Assembly: GCF_009865135.1 (NCBI RefSeq) | Contig: NZ_WWGH01000002.1 | Coordinates: 1,240,001 to 1,304,000, forward strand | Length of the DNA: 64,000 nucleotides | Source: Streptomyces sp. SID8374 | GTDB taxonomy: Bacteria; Actinomycetota; Actinomycetes; Streptomycetales; Streptomycetaceae | Direction of reading: 5' to 3' | Part shown: piece by piece, positions 14,126 to 22,555 of the stretch | How positions within the stretch are numbered: the stretch's first letter is position 1 | Layout: every line of letters starts with the position of its first letter | The notes under the pieces: generated by a model | Databases searched by the model: none | The model's input: only the letters and a program-made list of their open reading frames with translations | Told to the model about the DNA's origin: nothing | Position numbers and translations under genes: made by a program

Positions 14126-14197
14126 ATGACTGTCGTTGCGATGGGCGCTGCCCACAACCAGAAGAGCTCTGTTCCCACCCCCGTGGCCACCGGCTGA
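14126..14197 (+). CDS. Unannotated 23-residue peptide upstream of rsgA
   Basis: The ATG at 14126 opens a 23-codon frame ending in TGA at 14195-14197. The peptide starts MTVVAMGAAHNQ and ends PTPVATG. The site AGGAGGTGA at 14109-14117 is a full-length match to the 16S anti-Shine-Dalgarno sequence, with an 8-nt spacer. This is the best ribosome binding site I noticed in the window. A promoter lies upstream and rsgA starts 63 nt after the stop. The peptide is polar, with no signal or membrane segment. It may be a leader peptide that tunes rsgA or a free small protein. I recognise no family. Confidence 0.6.
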   Translation: MTVVAMGAAHNQKSSVPTPVATG

Positions 14198-14260
14198 CCC
14201 ACATCACACCCATCCCGCGCCGAGCGCGCGGTGCCGGGGCCACCCTGTGAAGGGTTTCCC

Positions 14261-15418
14261 TTGTCTTCCTCGTTTCTTCCGGTTCCCTCCTCCTCGCACC
14301 CGCTGACTCCGTGCGGCTGGGACGACGACTGGGCCGCCGCCTTCTCCCCCTACGCCGAGCAGGGGCTCGTGCCGGGGCGGGTCGTGCGCGTGGACCGCGG
14401 TCAGTGCGACGTGATCACCCCCGGCGGCCCGGTCCGGGCCGACACCGCGTTCGTGGTGCCGCGCGACCCGATGCGGATCGTCTGCACCGGTGACTGGGTG
14501 GCACTCGACGCGGACGGCGACCCGCGGTTCGTCCGTACGCTGCTGCCGCGCCGTACCGCCTTCGTCCGCTCCACCTCCTCGGAGCGGTCCGAGGGCCAGG
14601 TGCTCGCCACCAACATCGACCACATCGTCATCTGCGTCTCGCTCGCCGTGGAGCTGGACCTCGGACGGATCGAACGCTTCCTCGCGCTCGCCCTGTCCAG
14701 CTCCGACGGTGCCGCGCTGCTGGGCGACGGACACGGGCCCGGGGAGCACCGGCCCGAGCCGATCGTCCTGCTCACCAAGGCCGACCTGGTGCCCGACGCG
14801 GTCACCCTGTCCCACCTCGTCCAAGACGTCGAGGCCATCGCGCCCGGCGTCCAGGTGCTCCCCGTCAGCTCCACCACCGCTGAGGGGCTGGATGTGTTCG
14901 GCGCCGTCGTCTCCGGCGGTACGAGCGTGCTGCTCGGCATCTCCGGCGCCGGCAAGTCCACCCTCGCCAACACTCTGCTCGGCCGGGACGAGATGGAGGT
15001 GCGGGCCGCCCGGGACGTCGACGGCAAGGGCCGGCACACCACCACGACCCGCAACCTCCTGCTCCTGCCGCACGGCGGCGTCCTCATCGACACCCCCGGG
15101 CTGCGCGGAGTGGGGCTCTTCGACGCCGGGACCGGGGTCGGCGAGCTGTTCGCGGAGATCGAGGAGCTGGCGGCCCGGTGCCGGTTCCACGACTGCGCGC
15201 ACCTGAGCGAGCCCGGGTGCGCGGTCCTCGGCGCGCTGGAGGACGGCACCCTGCCCGACCGGCGGCTGGAGAGCTACCGCAAGCTGCTCCGCGAGAACCA
15301 GCGGATCGTCGCCAAGACCGACGCCCGGATGCGCTCGGAGATCCTGAAGGACTGGAAGCGCAAGGGCGCCGAGGGGCGGGCGGCCGCGCACGCCAAGCGG
15401 GGCGGCCGGGTGCGGTAG
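14261..15418 (+). CDS. rsgA: Ribosome small subunit-dependent GTPase A
   Basis: A 385-residue circularly permuted GTPase that helps late 30S maturation. The order of motifs is diagnostic: an N-terminal OB-fold region, then G4 (LLTKADLV), then the P-loop GISGAGKST, then DTPGLRG. A C-terminal zinc knuckle follows (CRFHDCAHLSEPGC). The N-terminus is longer than in Bacillus. I chose TTG 14261, preceded by GAAGGG; a GTG at 14231 in frame is possible. The gene follows the small peptide gene and is probably on the same transcript. Confidence 0.93.
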   Translation: MSSSFLPVPSSSHPLTPCGWDDDWAAAFSPYAEQGLVPGRVVRVDRGQCDVITPGGPVRADTAFVVPRDPMRIVCTGDWVALDADGDPRFVRTLLPRRTAFVRSTSSERSEGQVLATNIDHIVICVSLAVELDLGRIERFLALALSSSDGAALLGDGHGPGEHRPEPIVLLTKADLVPDAVTLSHLVQDVEAIAPGVQVLPVSSTTAEGLDVFGAVVSGGTSVLLGISGAGKSTLANTLLGRDEMEVRAARDVDGKGRHTTTTRNLLLLPHGGVLIDTPGLRGVGLFDAGTGVGELFAEIEELAARCRFHDCAHLSEPGCAVLGALEDGTLPDRRLESYRKLLRENQRIVAKTDARMRSEILKDWKRKGAEGRAAAHAKRGGRVR

Positions 15419-15487
15419 CCGACTACGTACGCGACGTCCGAAAACCGCGAGTGCGGCAGCTGCGGCTGCCGCACACTGGACGGTGTG

Positions 15488-16945
15488 ATGGACGACCGGA
15501 CCAGATACGAGGCGGTGAGCAGCCGTGACGCGCGGTTCGACGGCGCGTTCTTCTTCGCCGTCGTGACCACCGGCATCTACTGCCGGCCGAGCTGCCCCGC
15601 CGTCACCCCCAGGCGCGCCAACGTGCGCTTCTACCCGACGGCGGCGGCCGCCCAGGCGGGCGGCTTCCGGGCCTGCCGCCGCTGCCGCCCCGACGCCGTG
15701 CCCGGCTCCGCCGAGTGGAACGTCCGCGCCGATGTCGTCGGCCGGGCCATGCGGCTGATCGGTGACGGCGTGGTGGACCGCGAGGGCGTCCCCGGACTCG
15801 CCGGGCGGCTCGGCTACAGCGCCCGGCAGGTCCAGCGCCAGCTCAACGCGGAGCTGGGCGCCGGACCCGTCGCGCTCGCCCGCGCCCAGCGCGCCCACAC
15901 CGCCCGGGTGCTCCTCCAGACCACCGGCCTGCCCGTCACCGAGATCGCCTTCGCGGCCGGGTTCGCCAGTGTGCGCCAGTTCAACGACACCATCCGCCGG
16001 ATCTACGCCCGCACCCCCAGCGCCCTGCGCGCGGAGGCCGGAACCGGGCTCGGCGGGGGCCGGGGCGAGGGGCTGCGGGCCGGAATCCCGCTCCGGCTCG
16101 CCCATCGGGGCCCGTACGCCACCGGCGCCCTGTTCGACCTGCTGGGGGAGGGGGCCGTGGCCCGGGTCGAGGAGATGGCCGGGGAGCCGGGGCGCCGCAC
16201 CTACCGGCGTACGCTGCGGCTGCCGTACGGGACCGGGATCGCCGCCGTCGACGAGGCGTCCCCCGGACCGTGGCTGGAGGCCCGGGTCCACCTCACCGAT
16301 CTGCGCGACCTGACCACCGCCGTACAGCGGCTGCGGCGCCTGTTCGACCTGGACGCCGATCCGTACGCCGTCGACGAGGCCCTAGCCGCCGACCCCCGGC
16401 TCGCCCCGCTGGTCGCCGCCCGCCCCGGGCTGCGCTCGCCGGGAGCGGCGGACCCGGAGGAGGAGGCCGTACGGGCGCTGGTGGGGCGGGAGCGGGCGCG
16501 GGAGCTGGTGGAGCGGTACGGGAAGGTGCTGGACGTGCCGTGCGGCGCCCTCACCCATGTGTTCCCCGAGCCGGGCGTCCTGGCCGGGGCCGCCACCGAA
16601 CCCGCCCTCCGGACCCTGGTCACCGCGCTCGCCGACGGGAAGCTGCGGCTGGACGCGGGGGCCGACCGGGAGGAGGCGGAACGGACCCTGGCCACGCTGC
16701 CGGGGGTGGACGGGCCGACCGCCGCGCTGATCCGGATGCGGGCCCTCGGCGACCCGGACGTGGACCCGTGCGGGACAGCGGGGGCCGAGCGGTGGCGGCC
16801 GTGGCGCTCGTACGCCGTACGCCATCTGGAGACGGCCGCGCGAGAGCCAGCTCTCCGCGCCGGGCGGCGTCAGCCCCGGATCAGCGCGCCCAGCCAGGCC
16901 CCCGCCACCAGCAGGCAGGCGAACAGCTCCACCAGCACCGCGTAG
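15488..16945 (+). CDS. alkA: Ada/AlkA fusion: DNA-3-methyladenine glycosylase with missing catalytic loop
   Basis: A 485-residue protein in the usual actinobacterial layout. It has an Ada zinc domain with ligands Cys32, Cys36, Cys63 and Cys66, an AraC-type DNA-binding domain at about 80-185, an AlkA N-terminal domain and a helix-hairpin-helix domain (LATLPGVDGPTAALIRMRAL). In relatives the hairpin is followed by GDPD and a P-TD-G- loop that carries the catalytic aspartate. Here GDPDVDPCGTAGAERWRPWR passes straight to the next helix, so that loop seems deleted. The C-terminus also runs about 35 residues past the usual end, overlapping the convergent DUF456 gene by 76 bp. The Ada and DNA-binding parts look intact, so a regulator role may remain. 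There is no clear ribosome binding site. Confidence 0.85.
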   Translation: MDDRTRYEAVSSRDARFDGAFFFAVVTTGIYCRPSCPAVTPRRANVRFYPTAAAAQAGGFRACRRCRPDAVPGSAEWNVRADVVGRAMRLIGDGVVDREGVPGLAGRLGYSARQVQRQLNAELGAGPVALARAQRAHTARVLLQTTGLPVTEIAFAAGFASVRQFNDTIRRIYARTPSALRAEAGTGLGGGRGEGLRAGIPLRLAHRGPYATGALFDLLGEGAVARVEEMAGEPGRRTYRRTLRLPYGTGIAAVDEASPGPWLEARVHLTDLRDLTTAVQRLRRLFDLDADPYAVDEALAADPRLAPLVAARPGLRSPGAADPEEEAVRALVGRERARELVERYGKVLDVPCGALTHVFPEPGVLAGAATEPALRTLVTALADGKLRLDAGADREEAERTLATLPGVDGPTAALIRMRALGDPDVDPCGTAGAERWRPWRSYAVRHLETAAREPALRAGRRQPRISAPSQAPATSRQANSSTSTA

Positions 16946-17352
16946 CCCGTCGCCCGCATCACCGAGCGCACCGACGCCCAGCCCGCCCCGCGGCTGCCCA
17001 GCCGCAGCCTCTCCGCCCCGTAGATCGCCCCCACGAACCCGGCGACCCCGCCCACCACGGGCACCACGAAGAACCCCACGATCCCCGCGACCCCGCCGAG
17101 CAGCACCGTCCGGCGGGGCGCGCCCGACTCGGCCGGGCGGCGCGGCGGCAGCAGCGGCTTCAGGGCCTGGTTCAACAGCATCAGGGCCGTTGCGCCGATC
17201 AGTACGCCCCAGGCCGTCGGGGACATGTCCGTCAGCGCCCACCACAGGACAGCCGCCCAGACGATCGCCTGCCCCGGCACGCCCGGCACCAGGACCCCGA
17301 CCAGGCCCAGCAGCATGACCAGGCCCACGGCGACGAGCTGCCACACACTCAT
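16870..17352 (-). CDS. DUF456 membrane protein
   Basis: A 160-residue integral membrane protein with four or five hydrophobic segments. LVMLLGLVGVLVPGVPGQAI is the family's N-terminal glycine-rich helix, and GIVGFFVVPVVGGVAGFVGA is the typical central repeat of small residues. The function of DUF456 proteins is unknown; the glycine-zipper helices suggest tight packing in the membrane. Its 3' end overlaps the Ada/AlkA gene. It lies 36 bp downstream of the LuxR gene on the same strand and may be cotranscribed with it. Confidence 0.85.
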   Translation of the reverse strand: MSVWQLVAVGLVMLLGLVGVLVPGVPGQAIVWAAVLWWALTDMSPTAWGVLIGATALMLLNQALKPLLPPRRPAESGAPRRTVLLGGVAGIVGFFVVPVVGGVAGFVGAIYGAERLRLGSRGAGWASVRSVMRATGYAVLVELFACLLVAGAWLGALIRG

Positions 17353-17388
17353 CCGACCAGACTGCCGGAGAGTGCACCGCTCCGCCCG

Positions 17389-18414
17389 TCAGCGCACCCC
17401 CGCGACCTGCGCCGATGGTGAGCCGGGCGGCCCGGAGCGGGCGACCCAGCCGCGTTCGTACGCATGCCAGCCCAGCTGGAGCCGGGTGGAGACCCCGGTC
17501 AGCTCCATCAGCCCCTTGACCCGGCGCTGCACGGTCCGCAGCCCCAGCTCCAGCTGTTTGGCCACGCTGGCGTCGGTCAGCCCGGCCAGCAGCAGCGACA
17601 GGATCTCCAGATCGGTGGGGTCGGGCCCGACCCCGTCCTCGCGCACCCCGCAACCGCCCTCGCCGAGCCGCAGCGGCATCGCCTCGCGCCACACCGCCTC
17701 GAAGAGGCCCATCAGCGACTCCAGCAGCCCGCTGGCGTGCACGACCAGGGCGGCCGGCTCGGCGTCGCGCCCGGTCAGCGGGACCATCGCCGTGGCCCCG
17801 TCGGCGATCATCAGCTTCGTCGGGACCCGGTCGACCACCCGGCACTGCTCGTCGCGGCTCAGCGCGGCCGACAGCTCCAGGATCCCCGACGGCAGCGACA
17901 GCACCTCACGCTCCACGACCACCCGGTAGGCGACCCCGCGCGAGGCCGCCCGCTCCTCGGACTCGTTCTCCGTCCCGGTCACCGCGATCGGCTTCCCGGT
18001 GACCAGGGCGCACACCTCGGACGCGGCCCCCAGCTGCAACTGGTGGAACCGCTGGGTGACCGCCGCCGCCCCGGTCACCACCTCCACCAGATCGTGCACC
18101 TCGGGCTCGCTCGCCTCCGCCCGGTACTCCTCGGCCAGCAGCGCCGACGCCAGCTCCGCCTGCTCCAGCTCGTGGCGCTGCTGGATCAGCAGCGCCCCCA
18201 GCGCCACCCCCGGCGGAGCCGCCACCCAGCGGCCCGGGCGCGCCGAGGACTGCGCGGCCAGCCCCTGCTGCTCCAGCCGCCGCAGCACCCGCTCGGTCTC
18301 CGCCTCCGGAAGGCCCAGCCGGTGCGCGAGACCGGAGAGTTCCGCCGCCCCCGCCGCCACCAGCGCGCGGTACGCGGCCTCCTGCCTCTCGTCGAGACCT
18401 ATCGCCCCCAGCAT
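17389..18414 (-). CDS. TrmB/LuxR-type transcriptional regulator
   Basis: A 341-residue regulator. The N-terminal 75 residues form a TrmB-like winged helix (LDERQEAAYRALVAAGAAEL, then LGLPEAETERVLRRLEQQGL). The central region resembles the phospholipase-D-like fold often found in this class. The C-terminus is a LuxR helix-turn-helix (LEILSLLLAGLTDASVAKQL, then GLRTVQRRVKGLMELTGV). Such proteins are common next to secreted peptidase genes in Streptomyces. It is divergent from the subtilase. The ATG at 18414 follows GGGGAGGG. A TCCGGAA/TTCCGGA inverted pair at 18573-18608, close to the subtilase start, is a possible target site. Confidence 0.85.
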   Translation of the reverse strand: MLGAIGLDERQEAAYRALVAAGAAELSGLAHRLGLPEAETERVLRRLEQQGLAAQSSARPGRWVAAPPGVALGALLIQQRHELEQAELASALLAEEYRAEASEPEVHDLVEVVTGAAAVTQRFHQLQLGAASEVCALVTGKPIAVTGTENESEERAASRGVAYRVVVEREVLSLPSGILELSAALSRDEQCRVVDRVPTKLMIADGATAMVPLTGRDAEPAALVVHASGLLESLMGLFEAVWREAMPLRLGEGGCGVREDGVGPDPTDLEILSLLLAGLTDASVAKQLELGLRTVQRRVKGLMELTGVSTRLQLGWHAYERGWVARSGPPGSPSAQVAGVR

Positions 18415-18625
18415 TCCCCGACCCTCCCCAGGTGTCGTGATCACGCGTCGCAGCGCCCGTTCCGGCCGGTCGGCCGTGGCGGAAAAGGGCCACGGCGTAA
18501 ACCCGCCGCGCACATCATCCCCTGTCCCCCTGGCCCCTCTGCCAGTGTGGCGCCACCGCAGCACCAACAACCTCCGGAATGCGGCCTCTTCGGCTGCTTC
18601 GTTCCGGAACGACCTGGGGAGAGCG

Positions 18626-21600
18626 ATGCGCCCGATATCGCGTACGGCACTCGGGGCGGCGTCCGCCGCCGTCCTCGCCGTCACCGCGATCGCACCGTCC
18701 GTGGCGGCGCCACCGGACGAGCGAGCCGCCGACCGACCGCTCACCGGCCGTGCGGCCCCGGCCGGCCCGAAGCCCGTCACGCTGACCCTCGTCACCGGCG
18801 ACAAGGTGCTGGTGACCACGGACGCCTCGGGCGCCTCCGCCGCCACGGCCCTGCCCCGCCCGGACGGTTCCACCCCGCTCGTCCAGACCCGGCAGTCCGG
18901 CCGCGACCTGTACGTCTACCCGGACACCGCCGTCTCCGCGCTCGCCCGGGGCGCCGTCGACGAGGAACTCTTCAACGTCACCGGACTGATCCGCCAGGGC
19001 TACGACGACAGCCGCACCGGCTCCGTCCCGCTGATCGCCACCTACACCGGCGACACCGCCCGCACCGCCCCCGCCACCCCGCGCGGCGCCGAGCGCGGCC
19101 AGGCCCTCGGCGTGATCGACGGCCTCGCGCTGAAGGCCGACAAGAAGCGGACCGCCGCCTTCTGGGCCGACATCACCGCACCCCGCTCCCGGGCGGGCTC
19201 CGGACTCAAGAAGCTCTGGCTGGACCGCAAGGTTCAGGCCACTCTCGACAAGTCGACGAAACAGGTCGGCGCCGACCGTGCCTGGGCCGCCGGATACGAC
19301 GGCACCGGCACCAAGGTCGCCGTCCTGGACACCGGCGCCGACGCCCAACACCCGGACCTGGCAGGCCGGATCACCGCAGCGCAGAACTTCACCGACTCCG
19401 ACACCACCGACGACCGCCAGGGCCACGGAACCCATGTCGCGTCCACCGTGGGCGGCTCCGGCGCGGCCAGCGACGGAAAGAACAAGGGCGTCGCGCCCGG
19501 CGCCGGCCTCATGGTCGGCAAGGTCCTCAACGACAGCGGCTCGGGCGCCGCCTCCTGGATCATCGCGGGCATGCAGTGGGCCGTCGACAACAAGGCCGAC
19601 GTCGTCTCCATGAGCCTCGGCAGCGCGGAGCCCACCGACTGCACCGACCCGATGAGCCTGGCCGCCGAGGAGCTGGGCAAGAACAAGGACACCCTGTTCG
19701 TGGTCGCCGCCGGAAACCTCGGCCCGTCCCTGAACACCGTCTCCTCGCCCGGCTGCGCACCCGGCGTCCTGACGGTGGGCGCGGTCGACCGCGACGACAC
19801 CACCGCGAACTTCTCCAGCCGGGGCCCCACGATCGTCTCGCACACCCTCAAGCCCGAGATCACCGCACCCGGCGTCGCCATCTCTGCCGCGTCCGCCGGG
19901 GGACGAGGCTCCCAGGCGTACCGGGCCATGTCCGGTACGTCGATGGCGGCCCCGCACGTCGCCGGTGCCGCCGCCGTCGTCAAGCAGCGCCACCCGGAGT
20001 GGAGCGCCCAGCAGGTCAAGGCGGCGCTGGTCTCCTCCGCGAAGAGCGCCGTCCCCGGCGACGTACGCGAGATCGGAGGCGGCCGCCTCGACGTCGACCG
20101 CGCGATCCGTACGCCGGTGCTCGGCGCCCCCGCCCTCCAGGGCGGCACCTTCAACTGGCCCCAGGACAGCAGCGATCGCACCACCGTCTCCGTGCCGTAC
20201 ACCAACACGGGCGACAAGCCGGTGAAGCTCTCCCTGAAGGTCGCGGGCGTCACCGGCAACGACGGCTCGGCCGTCCGCTCGAAGGCCGCCACCCTCGGCC
20301 GGAAGTCCGTCACCGTGCCCGCCGGGGCGAGCGTCGAGATCCCCCTCGCCCTCGATCCCACCGCGCGCCTGACCGCCGCCCAGTACGGGGACGTCACCGG
20401 CCGGGTCCTCGCCACGGCCACCGGGGGAGTGGCGGTCTCCACCCCGTTCTCCCTGTACGTGGCCCCGGAGACCGTCACCCTGCGCGTCAAGCTCATCGAC
20501 CGGGCGGGCAAGCCCGCGGACGGCGTCTCCTCAGTCGACCTCATCGGCACCGACACCGCCTCCGGCGAACGCCGCTTCAACGAGGGCGCCACCGACCAGA
20601 CGTACCAGCTCCGCCCCGGCGCCTACTTCGTCTCCAGCTTCATCGCCACACCCGACACCACGGACGCCACCGGCCAACTCGTCGCCTCCGTCGGCTATCT
20701 GGCACGCCCTCAGCTGAACCTGACCAAGGACACGACCCTCGTCCTGGACGCCCGGAAGGCGCACCGCCTGCGGGTGGCCACCGAGGACCGGGCGAGCGAG
20801 ACACGCGGCGCGACCCTTTCGTTCGGGCGCAGTTGGGACGACACCTGGCTGCACGCCGGGTCGATCTCCGGGTCCGGGACCGTGAAGGACTATCTGGTGG
20901 ATGTCCAAGGGAAGGCGAAGGGCGGGGAGTTCGAGTTCGCCTCCTTCTGGCGCGCCTACGCCCCGCAGATCCAGAAGTTCTCCCTCATCGGCGGCGCCGA
21001 CCTGCACCCCCGGCCCGCCACCACCGGCTCGGTCAACCTGGACGGCACCGGCCGCGCCGAGGTCGTCGACGCCGGTACGGGCACCCCGGCCGAACTGGCA
21101 GCCGCCGGGGCGCGGGGCAAGGTCGCCCTGGTGAAGGTGGACGACGGGGCATCCAGCGTCCTCACCCAGGCGCGGGACGCCGAGGGGGCCGGAGCCACCG
21201 CGCTCCTGGTGCACCGCCCCTCGGCCGGTGACTGGAAGCCCGGCGTCGGCTACGGGGCCGCGCCCCTGCCGGTCCTCGGCCTGCGGGCCGACGAGGCCGC
21301 CGTACTGACGAAGGCGCTCGGCAAGGGGAAGGCCGAGGTCTCCTGGAAGGCCACCGCCGTCAGCCCGTTCGTCTACAACCTGTCCTTCCCGGAGAAGGGG
21401 CAGGTCACCTCGGACCGCACCTACAAGGTCCGGGACAGGAAGCTCGGTTCGGTCGTCTCCACCCATGAATCCATGGGCGTGGCCGCCGACTTCGTCGATA
21501 CGCTCCTGGTCTCCCGGCCCTACGGCGCGACGTTCGGCGCGTCCGGCACGGACGTGGTCGCCGCACCGGGCAGGCGCACCGAGTTCTACACGGCGGGCGA

Positions 21601-22390
21601 CACCGTCTGGCAGAAGATGCTCTCGTCCAGCTTCCCGTGGGGCGAGCTGATGACGGGCAAACCCCGTACGTACCAGGCCGGTCGGACCGCGACCGAGGCG
21701 TGGTACCGGGGCCTCATCGTCCCCGGCGCCCCACGGGACGCGGAGGGCGGGGAACTGCTCGCCGGTGAGCGGCAGGACAACGTGATCGGTGTCGCACCGG
21801 CGTTCATGACCGACACCGAACACATCGGTCAGCAGGGCTCGTTCGGCGACATCGGCAACGTAGAGCTCAGCCGGAACGGCGAATCCGTCGGGAGCAGCGG
21901 CTACCCGTTCGGCGCCTTCACCGTGCCCGCCGAGGACGCCGCGTACGAACTCACCCTGACCACCGCGAAGATCGGCTCGCCCGCCGCCGTCTGGAAGCGG
22001 TCCACCCAGACCGAGACCACCTGGAAGTTCCGTTCCGAGCGGAAGCCGGAGGTCGAGTCGCAGGGGCTCCCGCTGCTCTTCCCGCGCTACGACGTTCCCG
22101 CCGACGGGATGAAGACCGTCCCCGCGCAGGACGGTCAGCGCATGGGCCTCACCGCCACCGGCCACGCGGGCTACACGCCCGGCAGGCTGACCAGGGCCGC
22201 GGTCTCCTTCTCGTACGACGGTGGCGAGACCTGGCACGCGGCCGCCACGGCCCAGCAGGGCGGCCGGTGGACGGCGACCGTGGACCACGCCGGGGCGGCG
22301 GGGCGGACGGTCACGCTGAGGACCGAACTCACGGACGCGCACGGCAACTCCGTCGTGCAGACCGTGAACGACGCCTACGCCGTACGGTGA
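18626..22390 (+). CDS. Large secreted S8 (subtilisin-like) serine peptidase
   Basis: A 1254-residue extracellular protease. A signal peptide (about residues 1-28) is followed by a propeptide-like region to about residue 200. The S8 catalytic domain has Asp235 (AVLDTGAD), His267 (GHGTHVAS) and Ser439 (GTSMAAPHVAG). About 750 further residues form beta-rich accessory domains. Around residues 790-900 lies a PA-like stretch (GKVALVKVDDG, then GATALLVHRPS) that may help bind substrate. The ATG follows GGGGAG. It is divergent from the LuxR gene and ends in a 13-bp hairpin. It probably degrades extracellular protein during growth or differentiation. Confidence 0.93.
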   Translation: MRPISRTALGAASAAVLAVTAIAPSVAAPPDERAADRPLTGRAAPAGPKPVTLTLVTGDKVLVTTDASGASAATALPRPDGSTPLVQTRQSGRDLYVYPDTAVSALARGAVDEELFNVTGLIRQGYDDSRTGSVPLIATYTGDTARTAPATPRGAERGQALGVIDGLALKADKKRTAAFWADITAPRSRAGSGLKKLWLDRKVQATLDKSTKQVGADRAWAAGYDGTGTKVAVLDTGADAQHPDLAGRITAAQNFTDSDTTDDRQGHGTHVASTVGGSGAASDGKNKGVAPGAGLMVGKVLNDSGSGAASWIIAGMQWAVDNKADVVSMSLGSAEPTDCTDPMSLAAEELGKNKDTLFVVAAGNLGPSLNTVSSPGCAPGVLTVGAVDRDDTTANFSSRGPTIVSHTLKPEITAPGVAISAASAGGRGSQAYRAMSGTSMAAPHVAGAAAVVKQRHPEWSAQQVKAALVSSAKSAVPGDVREIGGGRLDVDRAIRTPVLGAPALQGGTFNWPQDSSDRTTVSVPYTNTGDKPVKLSLKVAGVTGNDGSAVRSKAATLGRKSVTVPAGASVEIPLALDPTARLTAAQYGDVTGRVLATATGGVAVSTPFSLYVAPETVTLRVKLIDRAGKPADGVSSVDLIGTDTASGERRFNEGATDQTYQLRPGAYFVSSFIATPDTTDATGQLVASVGYLARPQLNLTKDTTLVLDARKAHRLRVATEDRASETRGATLSFGRSWDDTWLHAGSISGSGTVKDYLVDVQGKAKGGEFEFASFWRAYAPQIQKFSLIGGADLHPRPATTGSVNLDGTGRAEVVDAGTGTPAELAAAGARGKVALVKVDDGASSVLTQARDAEGAGATALLVHRPSAGDWKPGVGYGAAPLPVLGLRADEAAVLTKALGKGKAEVSWKATAVSPFVYNLSFPEKGQVTSDRTYKVRDRKLGSVVSTHESMGVAADFVDTLLVSRPYGATFGASGTDVVAAPGRRTEFYTAGDTVWQKMLSSSFPWGELMTGKPRTYQAGRTATEAWYRGLIVPGAPRDAEGGELLAGERQDNVIGVAPAFMTDTEHIGQQGSFGDIGNVELSRNGESVGSSGYPFGAFTVPAEDAAYELTLTTAKIGSPAAVWKRSTQTETTWKFRSERKPEVESQGLPLLFPRYDVPADGMKTVPAQDGQRMGLTATGHAGYTPGRLTRAAVSFSYDGGETWHAAATAQQGGRWTATVDHAGAAGRTVTLRTELTDAHGNSVVQTVNDAYAVR

Positions 22391-22441
22391 TCCACCGATC
22401 CGACCAGCCGCTGAACCGGTGATCCGCTGATCACACCGACC

Positions 22442-22489
22442 GGTCCGCCGGGCGTCCTTCCCGTGGGGGGTGGGGCCGCCCGGCGGACC
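22442..22489 (+). terminator. Terminator of the subtilase gene
   Basis: GGTCCGCCGGGCG (22442-22454) pairs perfectly over 13 bp with CGCCCGGCGGACC (22477-22489), followed by TCATTT. Confidence 0.8.
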
Positions 22490-22555
22490 TCATTTCCGGG
22501 CCACTTTTTCCGGATGCCCCGTTTTCGGGCGGGGTCCGCGGTGGACAATAAGGGC

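Noticed and set aside
17464..21231. A 1255-codon open frame spanning the LuxR gene and the subtilase
   Set aside because: It crosses the divergent promoter region and overlaps two well-supported genes in other frames. Composition is Arg/Pro-rich noise.
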